Shown in pieces: positions 16,495 through 24,184 of a DNA stretch of 29,725 bases. This DNA comes from DASSKF01 sp035690725 (GTDB lineage Bacteria > Actinomycetota > Actinomycetes > Actinomycetales > Dermatophilaceae): positions 1 through 29,725 of the forward strand of contig DASSKF010000199.1 of NCBI GenBank assembly GCA_035690725.1. Direction: 5' to 3'. Numbering within the stretch: position 1 is the first letter of the stretch; the number at the start of each line of letters is the position of its first letter. The position numbers and the translations under genes are program-made. The notes beneath the pieces are model-generated. The model did not search any database. It worked only from the letters and a program-made list of their open reading frames with translations, and was not told the DNA's origin.

Positions 16495-16629
16495 GGCACC
16501 AGCGTGCGGGACCCTGCGACCGGCTGCCATGAGGGTCGACCCTGAGCCGCCCCTGAGGGCACCCCTGATTTCGGCCGGGAGACGGTCCACGGGCTCGGAT
16601 CAGCTCCCGGCGTGCGCGAGGATGGGGAC
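16495..16629. promoter_or_regulatory. Divergent control region of the LiaFSR-like module
   Basis: This 135-bp region separates the PspC/toast-rack gene from the kinase gene. It holds a perfect 12-bp palindrome, AGGGTCGACCCT (16532-16543). It also holds three direct copies of CCCTGA at 16540, 16551 and 16563, spaced 11 and 12 bp, about one helical turn. That layout suits a LuxR/NarL-type regulator. No TANNNT -10 box is clear on either strand. Confidence 0.5.
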
Positions 16630-17949
16630 ATGGACGACCACGGGGGACCCCGGCGCCCGACCCTGGCGCGCGGGACCGACGGACGCTGGGTCGCCGGCGT
16701 GTGCGTCGGGCTGGCCGGGCACCTGCGCGTGCCGGTACGGGTCGTCCGCGTCTTCTTCGTGGTGGCCGCCCTCGTCGGCGGCGCGGGCCTGGTCGTCTAC
16801 GCGTTCCTCTGGGCGCTGACTCCCACGGCGGGCGCCGCGCAGACGGCAGCCGACCCGGACCCTCCCACCGGACCCGAGCAGGACTCCCCGGCCCGTGCCG
16901 GTCCCCGCGAGGAGGCGATGCGCAACCTGCTCATCGGCGTCGCCCTCGTGGTGGTCGGCTTCGCCCTCTTCCTGCAGGCCCGGGGCGTGAACCTGCGCCT
17001 CGGCCTGCTCATCCCGCTGCTCGCCGTCGGCGTCGGCGCGGTCCTCGTCTGGTCCCGCCTGGACGACGCGGAGCGCGACCGCTGGCTGTTCGCCGGCCCG
17101 GGGCGCCGGCGGGAGTCGCTGGTCCGGTTGGGGATCGGCGTCGTCCTGGCCGTGGTCGGCCTCGTCGCGCTGGCGACGCAGGGCCGCGGCCTCGCCGGGT
17201 TGTGGGACGCCGGGGTGGCCGCCCTCGCGGTGCTCGCCGGGGTGGTGTTCATCATGGCGCCCTGGGGACTGCGCCTCTGGAACGACTACCGGGCCGAGCA
17301 GACCGAGCGGATCCGGGCCACCGAGAAGGCCGACATCGCCGCCCACCTGCACGACTCGGTCCTGCAGACCCTCGCCCTCATCCAGCGCAAGGCCGAGGAC
17401 CCGGCCTCCGTCGTGCGCCTGGCCCGCGCCCAGGAGCGCGAGCTGCGCAGCTGGCTGTATGGCGGACCCGCCGGCTCCTCGTCCAGCCTCGCCTCGTCCG
17501 TGGCGGAGGTCGCGCACGAGGTGGAGGACCTCACCGGTGTCCCCGTCGACCTGGTCGCCACCGGCGACCGTCCGCTGGACGAGCACGGCACGGCGCTGGT
17601 TCGCGCGCTCCGGGAGGCGCTGCTCAACGCGACGCGGCACGGCCGGCCGCCGGTGTCGGCATACCTCGAGGTGGGCCGCGACCGGGTGGAGGCCTTCGTG
17701 CGCGACCACGGCCCGGGGTTCGACCTCGACCAGGTGCCCCCGGACCGGCTCGGCGTGCGGCAGTCCGTCCTCGGCCGGATGGAGCGCCACGGCGGCACCG
17801 CGAGGGTGCGCCGGCTCGAGGACGGCACCGAGGTCTCCCTGTGCCTGCCGGTCAGCGCCCCGGCCGACGCGCCGCGGGAGCCGGGACCGGCCCCGGCCGA
17901 GCCCGGCCCGTCCACCGCATCCCCCACCGAGGAGCACGCACGTGACTGA
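16630..17949 (+). CDS. PspC-domain sensor histidine kinase (LiaS/NarL type)
   Basis: The 439-residue protein begins with a PspC domain (about residues 15-63). Four more membrane helices follow (98-117, 124-142, 167-183, 195-211), then a HisKA_3-type dimerisation domain with phospho-acceptor His241 in HLHDSVLQT. The ATPase domain has an N box with Asn333 (EALLNATRH) and a G1 box DHGPGF (359-364). PspC on a kinase suggests it senses membrane stress or a PspC partner. The ATG at 16630 has GAGGA 7 nt upstream. The response regulator gene starts inside its last codons. It is divergent from the PspC/toast-rack gene, the arrangement expected for a LiaF-LiaS-LiaR-like module. Confidence 0.92.
   Translation: MDDHGGPRRPTLARGTDGRWVAGVCVGLAGHLRVPVRVVRVFFVVAALVGGAGLVVYAFLWALTPTAGAAQTAADPDPPTGPEQDSPARAGPREEAMRNLLIGVALVVVGFALFLQARGVNLRLGLLIPLLAVGVGAVLVWSRLDDAERDRWLFAGPGRRRESLVRLGIGVVLAVVGLVALATQGRGLAGLWDAGVAALAVLAGVVFIMAPWGLRLWNDYRAEQTERIRATEKADIAAHLHDSVLQTLALIQRKAEDPASVVRLARAQERELRSWLYGGPAGSSSSLASSVAEVAHEVEDLTGVPVDLVATGDRPLDEHGTALVRALREALLNATRHGRPPVSAYLEVGRDRVEAFVRDHGPGFDLDQVPPDRLGVRQSVLGRMERHGGTARVRRLEDGTEVSLCLPVSAPADAPREPGPAPAEPGPSTASPTEEHARD
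17658..17666 (-). repeat. GGTATGCCG iterated 9-mer, copy 7
   Basis: The 9-mer lies on the minus strand (CGGCATACC on plus, 17657-17665; bounds accurate to one base). In the kinase gene it is read as Ser-Ala-Tyr with Ala codon GCA. Confidence 0.75.
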
Positions 17950-18610
17950 CCCGATCCGCCTCGTCCTCGTCGACGACCACCGCATGTTCAGGTCCGGGGT
18001 GAAGGCCGAGCTCGACCCCGCCCTGCAGGTCGTGGGGGAGGCGGCCGACGTCGACCGGGCCATCGATGTCGTGCGGGAGAGCGGGCCGGACGTGGTGCTG
18101 CTCGACGTGCACCTGCCCGGGGGCAACGGCCGGGGCGGCAGCGACGTGATCACCGGGTGCGCCGGCGCGACGACCCCGGGCGGCGGGCCCGTGCGCTTCC
18201 TCGCGCTGTCGGTGTCGGACGCGGCGGAGGACGTCATCGCGGTCATCCGGGCAGGGGCGCGCGGCTACGTGACCAAGACGATCAGCGGGGACGACCTGAG
18301 CCGGGCGATCCGCCGGGTCGCCGACGGGGACGCGGTGTTCAGTCCCCGGCTGGCCGGCTTCGTGCTCGACGCGTTCGGCGCGGCGGCGGGCGAGGTCGCC
18401 GAGGTCGACGAGGAGCTGGACCGGCTCAGCGCCCGCGAGCGCGAGGTGATGCGGCTCATCGCCCGGGGCTACCAGTACAAGGAGGTCGCCAAGGAGCTGT
18501 TCATCTCGGTGAAGACGGTCGAGACGCACGTGTCCTCGGTGCTGCGCAAGCTGCAGCTGTCCTCGCGGCACGAGCTCACCGCCTGGGCGATGGGGCGCCG
18601 GCTGCTCTGA
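17942..18610 (+). CDS. LuxR/NarL-family response regulator
   Basis: This 222-residue protein has a receiver domain with Asp11/Asp12, phospho-acceptor Asp55 (LLDVHLPG), a Ser at about 90 and Lys112. A LuxR helix-turn-helix follows near residues 160-205 (LSAREREVMRLIARGYQYKEVA). The loop after Asp55 is longer than usual: about 35 residues separate Asp55 from the Ser/Thr, where 28 is common, and the insertion is Gly/Thr-rich. The GTG at 17942 overlaps the kinase stop by 8 bases, so the pair is co-translated. It probably binds direct repeats such as CCCTGA in the divergent control region, autoregulating the module; that is an inference. Confidence 0.93.
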   Translation: MTDPIRLVLVDDHRMFRSGVKAELDPALQVVGEAADVDRAIDVVRESGPDVVLLDVHLPGGNGRGGSDVITGCAGATTPGGGPVRFLALSVSDAAEDVIAVIRAGARGYVTKTISGDDLSRAIRRVADGDAVFSPRLAGFVLDAFGAAAGEVAEVDEELDRLSAREREVMRLIARGYQYKEVAKELFISVKTVETHVSSVLRKLQLSSRHELTAWAMGRRLL

Positions 18611-18690
18611 CCCGGTCCCCTCCGTCACGACCCGTCAGCCCCACCGCACTCGGCTGCAAGAACTTCCGGCGGAGCCGTGCCCCGGCCGGT

Positions 18691-18696
18691 TACCGT
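18691..18696 (+). promoter_or_regulatory. -10 box, leaderless transcript of second PAP2 gene
   Basis: TACCGT ends 6 nt before the GTG at 18703, matching the spacing seen at guaA, murT and SURF1. Confidence 0.6.
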
Positions 18697-18702
18697 GAGG
18701 AC

Positions 18703-19548
18703 GTGAGTCGGGGTGAGCAGGGGGTGGCGGAACGCGCGACGGGAGCGGTCACCCGGCCGCGGGCCCGTCGCTCCGCCGTGGCCCGATGGCTCGAGCTGCC
18801 CGTCATCGCGGTCATCTTCGCGGTCTACGAGCTCGTGGTGCACCTGCTGCCCCAGCGGTGGGTGCCCGCGCAGGTGCATGCCGCGCAGATCCGGGCCGCG
18901 GAACACCAGCTGGGCATCGCGGTCGAGCTCGACCTCAACCGGTGGGTCTCCGAGCACACGGTGCTCGCCGTCGCGTCGGGGGTCTGGTACTCGCTGTTCC
19001 ACTGGGCCGTGACCCCCGCAGCGCTGATCTGGGCGAAGCTCCGGGCGACCCGCGCCGACTTCGTGGTCGCCCGCGACACCCTCATCACCGCGAACGTGGT
19101 CGCCCTGGTCGGCTACGTGACGTTCCCGACGGCGCCGCCGCGACTGGTGCCCGGGGACGGGTTCACCGACACCCTCCTCGCCTACGCGTCCTACGGGTGG
19201 TGGCAGCCCGACTCCGCGTTGAGCAGCACCGGCGAGCTCGCGAACCAGCTGGCCGCCATGCCGTCGATGCACGTGGGCTGGGCGGTCTGGGTGGCGCTGG
19301 TCGTGCTCACCCTGACCCGTCGGTGGTGGATCCGGGCCGTGGCCGTCGCCTACCCCTGCCTGACGGCGCTCGACGTGGTGGCCACCGCCAACCACTGGGT
19401 GCTCGACGTCCTCGCCGGTGCCGCCGTCGTCCTCGGGTGCTGGTGGGCGCGCCGCGGGCTGGCGCGGCGGGCCGAGGAGCGCGAGCTCGACCGGCTCGCC
19501 CGGCAGGCCGGGGGCGAGTCGCGTCGCGAGCCGGCGCTCGCCGAGTGA
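18703..19548 (+). CDS. PAP2_3-like membrane phosphatase/phosphotransferase
   Basis: This 281-residue membrane protein has about six helices and the PAP2-type motifs PTAPPRL, MPSMHVGW and ANHWVLDVLAG. In these the two His residues and the Asp would form the catalytic site. The pattern resembles the inositol phosphotransferase (Aur1/Ipt1-like) branch more than classical phosphatidate phosphatases. Bacterial members are thought to act on lipid phosphates, and the substrate here is unknown. The GTG start is placed by the TACCGT-N6 promoter. The gene stops 15 bp before the convergent end of the beta-lactamase-like gene. The C-terminal tail is charged (RRAEERELDR). Confidence 0.85.
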   Translation: MSRGEQGVAERATGAVTRPRARRSAVARWLELPVIAVIFAVYELVVHLLPQRWVPAQVHAAQIRAAEHQLGIAVELDLNRWVSEHTVLAVASGVWYSLFHWAVTPAALIWAKLRATRADFVVARDTLITANVVALVGYVTFPTAPPRLVPGDGFTDTLLAYASYGWWQPDSALSSTGELANQLAAMPSMHVGWAVWVALVVLTLTRRWWIRAVAVAYPCLTALDVVATANHWVLDVLAGAAVVLGCWWARRGLARRAEERELDRLARQAGGESRREPALAE

Positions 19549-19563
19549 GCAGCGACCGACCGG

Positions 19564-20928
19564 TCAGGGACGCCAGCCGTCCGGGTCCACCCCGCCGGGC
19601 ACGTCCGCGTCCGTCTGGTAGGGCGTCCGCGTGAACCGGAACGACGCCAGGTCGAGGTATGCCGTGCCGTCACCGGTGCGGCGCACCTCCAGCGGCTCGC
19701 CGGCGAAGTAGCCGTCCAGCCCGACCCAGCCGGCACCGTTGCCGTTGCTGCTGATCCGGCGGAAGCGTGACCCGCGGCCACTGGTGCCGAGCGGGCGCAG
19801 CTCCAGCCGGCCGTCGTCGCCGGCCCGCAGCTCGTGCGGTGCGGTGCCCCAGTGCCACAGGCCCAGCAGCTCGCGCACGTCGTCGTCGGCCGGCTGCGCG
19901 TGCCAGGGTCCGCGAACCGCCGGCTCGGCGTCACCGAGGAGGCGCAGCAGGTCGCTGCCGAGGTCGCCGGTCAGGCCCGTGGTGGCGTTGGCCATGGTGA
20001 CCACGCCGTCACCGCTCTCGGGATCGACCAGGACGTTGGCGAGGAACCCGGGCATCGACCCGCCGTGGCCGACGAGACGCCGCCCGTCCCGGTTCCAGAC
20101 CTGGATTCCCAGCCCGTGGGCGACCGTCCAGGGCTCGCCCGGCACGTCGTACCACGCCATCGGCCGGCACATCTCCTCCCACGTCCCGCGGCGGAGCACC
20201 TCGCCGGTGTCCCCGCCGAGGAACCGCGCCCAGCGCGCGAGGTCGTCCGCGGTGGACCACAGCTGCCCGGCCGGGGCCATCGCCCGGGTGTCCTGCACCG
20301 CCTCGGCGATGACGAGGTCGGCGAACGGGTGGACGCCCAGTCCCGTCGCGGCCGGCCCGGCCGGCAGGTAGGTGGTGCGGCCCATGCCCAGCGGCTCGAG
20401 CAGCTCCTCCCGCACGGCGTCGGCCCAGCACGCGCCCCGGTGCCCCTCGACGAGCCGGCCGAGGACGGCATACCCGGTGTTGGAGTAGTGGTGCCGGTGC
20501 CCCGGGCGGTGCCGCTGGGCGAGGTGGCCGGCGAGCTCGTCCCAGGTGCGACCCGGGCTGCGCTCCCACCAGCTGCCGTCGGTCTCGGCCTGCAGGCCGG
20601 AGGAGTGGCTCAGCAGCTGGGCGACGGTGGCCGTCACCCCGGCGTCGGGCACGTGCCGCTCCACCGGGTCGTCGAGGTCGAGCCGTCCCTCGTCGCGCAG
20701 CCGCATGACCAGGACGGCCGTGAACGTCTTGGTGATCGACCCGATCCGGTACTGCGTGTCCGTCGTGGCCGGCGTCCCGTCGGCCAGTCCGTCAACGGTG
20801 CCGACCGCGCCGGACCAGACCCGCTCGTCCCGGCGCACGAGCGCTGCCGCGACCGAGGGCAGCCGACGCCCGGACTGCTCGGCGGCGAGGCGGTGGGTGA
20901 GGCGGACGGTGGTGCTGTCGAGGAGCAT
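19564..20928 (-). CDS. Serine beta-lactamase-like hydrolase (class C / PBP fold)
   Basis: The 454-residue protein has the three active-site motifs of the beta-lactamase/serine hydrolase family. These are SITK with nucleophile Ser64 and Lys67, the YSN motif (Tyr148-Asn150) and HGG near residue 288. There is no signal peptide, so it is probably cytoplasmic and acts as an esterase, peptidase or amidase rather than an antibiotic-resistance enzyme. The last 110 residues form an additional domain of unknown role. The ATG at 20928 follows a TAGGGT -10 box by 7 nt, pointing to a leaderless mRNA. Class C-like hydrolases are very diverse, so the substrate is unknown. Confidence 0.88.
   Translation of the reverse strand: MLLDSTTVRLTHRLAAEQSGRRLPSVAAALVRRDERVWSGAVGTVDGLADGTPATTDTQYRIGSITKTFTAVLVMRLRDEGRLDLDDPVERHVPDAGVTATVAQLLSHSSGLQAETDGSWWERSPGRTWDELAGHLAQRHRPGHRHHYSNTGYAVLGRLVEGHRGACWADAVREELLEPLGMGRTTYLPAGPAATGLGVHPFADLVIAEAVQDTRAMAPAGQLWSTADDLARWARFLGGDTGEVLRRGTWEEMCRPMAWYDVPGEPWTVAHGLGIQVWNRDGRRLVGHGGSMPGFLANVLVDPESGDGVVTMANATTGLTGDLGSDLLRLLGDAEPAVRGPWHAQPADDDVRELLGLWHWGTAPHELRAGDDGRLELRPLGTSGRGSRFRRISSNGNGAGWVGLDGYFAGEPLEVRRTGDGTAYLDLASFRFTRTPYQTDADVPGGVDPDGWRP
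19656..19664 (+). repeat. GGTATGCCG iterated 9-mer, copy 8
   Basis: Perfect copy near the 3' end of the beta-lactamase-like gene, read on the minus strand as Thr-Ala-Tyr (Ala codon GCA). Confidence 0.8.
20467..20475 (-). repeat. GGTATGCCG iterated 9-mer, copy 9
   Basis: The 9-mer lies on the minus strand (bounds accurate to one base). In the beta-lactamase-like gene it is read as Gly-Tyr-Ala, just after the YSN motif, with Tyr codon TAT. It is the second copy in this gene. Confidence 0.75.
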
Positions 20929-20935
20929 GGGCCCG

Positions 20936-20941
20936 ACCCTA
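20936..20941 (-). promoter_or_regulatory. -10 box, leaderless beta-lactamase-like gene
   Basis: TAGGGT on the minus strand ends 7 nt before the ATG at 20928. It lies in the 37-bp gap after the SIS gene. Confidence 0.55.
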
Positions 20942-20965
20942 CGGCGCGGTCGGGCGGCTGCCCGG

Positions 20966-22003
20966 TCACCGGTCCGTCTGGGTCACCTTGTGCAGCCCGC
21001 GGGGGGCGTCCGGGTCGAGCCCGAGCCGGCGGGCCAGGGTCTCGACCACGAGCTGGCCGGCGACGACCAGGGCGATCGGTGCCACGGTCTCGGGCAGGTC
21101 CGGCCCGGCGACGGCGACGTCGGCGGCGTCCGCGAAGGCGCGGTCCCCGCCGATGCCGACGGTGACGGCGCCGCGCTGGTGCAGGTCGCCGAGCAGCTCG
21201 GTCAGGCCGGGGACCATCGGGCCCTCGGCGGGGGCGAGCACGATGGCCACCAGCTGCGGGTCCACGATCGCGATCGGTCCGTGCCGCAGGTCCGCGTAGG
21301 ACAGCCCGCGGACCGGCCGCAGGCACGTCTCCTCGAGCTTGAGCGCCGTCTCGAGGGCAGCGGCGAAGCCGAGCCCGCGGCCGCTGACGAGGACCTCGTT
21401 CGTGCGGGACAGCGCGGTGGCGGCCGCGTCCACGCCGGCCCGTTCGCCGAGCAGCGCCTCGATCGCGCCCGAGACCCGGTCGAGGTCGGCGTCCAGGGCC
21501 GTGGGGTCGTCGGCGAGCGCGGTCGCCAGCACCGCCACTGCCGTGAGCTGGGTGGTGAACGTCTTGGTCGCGGGCACGGCCCGCTCCGGCCCGGCCCGCG
21601 TGACGAGGGCGAGGTCCGCGTCCGCGGCGAGCGCGCTGTCGGCCACGTTGGTCACGGCGACGGTCGCGGCCCCGCACGCGCGGGCCCACGCCTGGGTCTG
21701 GACGATCTCCTCGGTCTGCCCGGACTGGGAGATGGACACGACCAGCGCGTCGGACAGGTCGAGCGGGCTGCGGTAGTGGGTGGCGACGCTGGGCGCGGCC
21801 AGCCCGGCGGTGCGGTGCGCGTGCACCTCGAGCAGGTAGCGGCCGTAGATCGCCGCGTTGTCGGAGGACCCGCGGGCCACGAACAGGACCTGCCGGCGGC
21901 CCCGCGCGAGCTCGCGCACCCGGGACCGCATCGGCCGCAGCGCCGACAGGGTCCGGGCGATCGCCTCGGGCTGCTCGGCCATCTCCCGTGCCATCGTCGT
22001 CAC
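20966..22003 (-). CDS. SIS-domain sugar isomerase/deaminase (GlmS-like without glutaminase)
   Basis: This 345-residue protein has two SIS domains. The first shows FVARGSSDNAA and SISQSGQTEEI, the second SGRGLGFAAALETALKLEE and YADLRHGPIA. These match the isomerase half of GlmS and the AgaS/NagB-II group. Because the N-terminal glutaminase domain is missing, it cannot use glutamine as GlmS does. It more likely isomerises or deaminates an amino sugar phosphate, such as glucosamine-6-phosphate. No PTS or sugar kinase gene is nearby. The GTG at 22003 is preceded by TAGAGT-N6, and that TAG is the stop of the upstream CLC gene. Expression may thus be independent of the CLC gene although the two are adjacent. 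Confidence 0.88.
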   Translation of the reverse strand: MTTMAREMAEQPEAIARTLSALRPMRSRVRELARGRRQVLFVARGSSDNAAIYGRYLLEVHAHRTAGLAAPSVATHYRSPLDLSDALVVSISQSGQTEEIVQTQAWARACGAATVAVTNVADSALAADADLALVTRAGPERAVPATKTFTTQLTAVAVLATALADDPTALDADLDRVSGAIEALLGERAGVDAAATALSRTNEVLVSGRGLGFAAALETALKLEETCLRPVRGLSYADLRHGPIAIVDPQLVAIVLAPAEGPMVPGLTELLGDLHQRGAVTVGIGGDRAFADAADVAVAGPDLPETVAPIALVVAGQLVVETLARRLGLDPDAPRGLHKVTQTDR

Positions 22004-22009
22004 GGGCGC

Positions 22010-22015
22010 ACTCTA
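22010..22015 (-). promoter_or_regulatory. -10 box, leaderless SIS gene, on the CLC stop codon
   Basis: TAGAGT on the minus strand ends 6 nt before the GTG at 22003. Its TAG is the stop codon of the CLC gene, the same design as DUF3817/guaA. Confidence 0.6.
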
Positions 22016-24184
22016 GCCAGCCGGGCCGCCCGCGGGCCCACCGTCGCCGCGCTCCCGGGCGGACTCGGCGTCCTCCGGGGGTCCGTCCTGGGGTGCCGGG
22101 GCATGGGAGGAGTCGAGCAGCCGGCGCAGCCGGTCCTCCACCCCGGGGCGGGAGAGCACGGTGACGACGTCACCGGGGTGCAGCCTCTGCGTGCCGATGC
22201 CGAAGTGCAGCGAGTCCCCGTGCTGCACGGACACGACCACCGCACCGTGGGGGAGGGAGCTCTCGCGCAGCGGCCGTCCCGCCAGCGGCGACCCGGGCCC
22301 CACGCGCAGCTCCACGACACCGGAGTGCGCCGACACGTGCGACATCCGCCGGGCGTCGGAGCGGATGGCCCGCCGGTAGCCGCGCACGATGTCGCTGTAG
22401 GCGATCGTTCCCAGCACGTGGCGCTGGTCGTCCAGGACCGTGATCCACCGCCCGCCGGCGGGGATCGCGTCGAGGGCGTCGTCGAGGGTCGCGTTGTCCG
22501 GCACCGTCCCGGCGGCGGCGTCGAGGGGAACCCCCGTGGCCTCCTCCAGGCCGGCTCCGTGGACCACCCCGACGAAGCGGCCCTCGTGGTCGACGACCGG
22601 GGCGCCGGGGACGTCCGCCTCGGCCAGCGCGTCCCGGACGTGGGCGCGGGAGTCCCCTTGGCGCAGCACGAGCCGGGGGCTCGCCATCGCCGACCGGACC
22701 GCGACCCGGCGCAGCAGCGGCAGGCCGCGGCGCAGCCGGGCCGACTGCGCCTCCTCGCGGCCGCGCAGCTGGCTGCGGTAGATCGTGGCGCCGGTGCGCC
22801 GCACGATCAGGTAGGCCAGCCCGACGGCCACCATGGCCGGCGCGAGGACCGTGAGGCTGCCGGTCATCTCGGCCACCATGAGCATCATCGCCAGCGGGGC
22901 ACGGGCGATCGCGCCGAAGCAGGCCATCATGCCGACGATGACGAACACGGCGGGGTTGTCGGGCACACCCGGTGCGAACCCCTCGAGCAGCCGCCAGACC
23001 GCGGCGCCGGTGAAACCGCCGATGACCATGCCGGGCCCGAAGATGCCGCCGGAGCCTCCGGTCCCGATCGAGAACGCGGTGGCGACGATCTTGGCGAACG
23101 GCAGCAGCAGGACCACCCAGAGGGGAAGGCCCAACAGGCCGTCCCGGTCCAGCGAGGTCTGGATCCAGCCGTAGCCGGTGCCGAGCACCTGCGGGACCGC
23201 GAGGGCGAGCAGCCCGACCAGCACGCCCCCGATCGCCGGGGTGAACAGCGGGGAGATGCCGCTGCGGCCGGTGAGGCCCACGACGCGGTAGAAGGTGCCG
23301 CTGTAGAGAAGGCCGGTCCCCGCGGCGGCGAGACCGATGACGGCGAACCACAGCAGCTGCACGGGCTGGTGGAACTGGTAGCCGGGCAGGGCGTAGCCGA
23401 ACATCGGGGACCAGGTGATGAGGAAGCCGAAGACCGTGTAGCCGACGACGGCACTGATCAGCCCGGGGATGAGCGCCTGCTCCTCGAAGTCGTCGCGGTA
23501 GACGATGTCGGCGGCGAGCACCGCGCCACCCAGGGGTGCCCCGAAGATGGCGCCGATGCCCGAGCCGATCCCGATCGAGACGGCGATCCGGCCGTCCTCG
23601 GGAGACAGGTTGAGCGTGCGGGCGAGCAGCGAGCCGAAGCCGGCCGAGATCTGGGCCGTCGGCCCCTCCCGGCCACCGGAGCCGCCCGAGCCGATGGTGA
23701 TCGCCGAGGCGACCAGCTTGACCACCACGGCCCGTGCCCGGATCATCCGCGGGTTCTCGTGGACCGCCTTGATCGCGGCGTCGGTGCCGTGCCCCTCGGC
23801 CTCCGGCGCGAGCCACTGGACGAGGGCACCGGAGACGAGCCCGCCCAGGCCGACCACCAGCGGGACGGCCCAGGGCCGGCTGAAGTGGCCGGACCCCGCG
23901 CCACCGCCCTCGCCGACCGGCCGGGGCACCTCGTAGCCGCCGATGAGGCCCAGCAGCAGGTGGCCGGCTCCGACCAGGGCGAGGTAGAACACGACGGCGC
24001 CGAGCCCGGCGATGACGCCGACCGCGATGCCGAGCACCACCCACTTGCGCAGGTAGCCGGCACGGCGGATCCAGCCGCCGGCCAGGGCGCCCAGCCGCCG
24101 CAGCTGCTCCCGGGGGTCGAGGACCGCGGTCAGCGTGCCCCCATCCGTTGCAGCGCCTCCCCGTCGACGCGGAAGGTGGTCCAC
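22013..24184 (-). CDS. CLC-type chloride transporter with CBS and TrkA-C domains
   Basis: This is a CLC chloride channel or antiporter of about 720 residues. The membrane domain has the selectivity and gating motifs GGREGPTAQ and GGIFGPGM and the GSGIGAIFGAPLGG region. A CBS pair follows (APVVDHEGRFVGVVHG; WITVLDDQRHVLGTIAYSD), then a TrkA-C-like ligand domain (GSPLAGRPLRES). The internal proton glutamate of E. coli CLC-ec1 aligns by eye with a non-acidic residue in AVLAADIVY, so channel-like behaviour is possible. The start is uncertain. GTG 24184, with AGGA just upstream, is the only reasonable in-frame start, and it overlaps the GNAT gene by 55 bases. A non-standard start near 24133 is an alternative. 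Confidence 0.85.
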   Translation of the reverse strand: MDHLPRRRGGAATDGGTLTAVLDPREQLRRLGALAGGWIRRAGYLRKWVVLGIAVGVIAGLGAVVFYLALVGAGHLLLGLIGGYEVPRPVGEGGGAGSGHFSRPWAVPLVVGLGGLVSGALVQWLAPEAEGHGTDAAIKAVHENPRMIRARAVVVKLVASAITIGSGGSGGREGPTAQISAGFGSLLARTLNLSPEDGRIAVSIGIGSGIGAIFGAPLGGAVLAADIVYRDDFEEQALIPGLISAVVGYTVFGFLITWSPMFGYALPGYQFHQPVQLLWFAVIGLAAAGTGLLYSGTFYRVVGLTGRSGISPLFTPAIGGVLVGLLALAVPQVLGTGYGWIQTSLDRDGLLGLPLWVVLLLPFAKIVATAFSIGTGGSGGIFGPGMVIGGFTGAAVWRLLEGFAPGVPDNPAVFVIVGMMACFGAIARAPLAMMLMVAEMTGSLTVLAPAMVAVGLAYLIVRRTGATIYRSQLRGREEAQSARLRRGLPLLRRVAVRSAMASPRLVLRQGDSRAHVRDALAEADVPGAPVVDHEGRFVGVVHGAGLEEATGVPLDAAAGTVPDNATLDDALDAIPAGGRWITVLDDQRHVLGTIAYSDIVRGYRRAIRSDARRMSHVSAHSGVVELRVGPGSPLAGRPLRESSLPHGAVVVSVQHGDSLHFGIGTQRLHPGDVVTVLSRPGVEDRLRRLLDSSHAPAPQDGPPEDAESARERGDGGPAGGPAG

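Noticed and set aside
19558..19565. GACCGGTC palindrome between convergent PAP2 and beta-lactamase-like genes as a terminator
   Set aside because: It has four-base half-arms and no loop; this is too short to support.
19564..20928. Antibiotic-resistance beta-lactamase
   Set aside because: There is no signal peptide, and the SITK/YSN/HGG set is shared by many esterases and peptidases.
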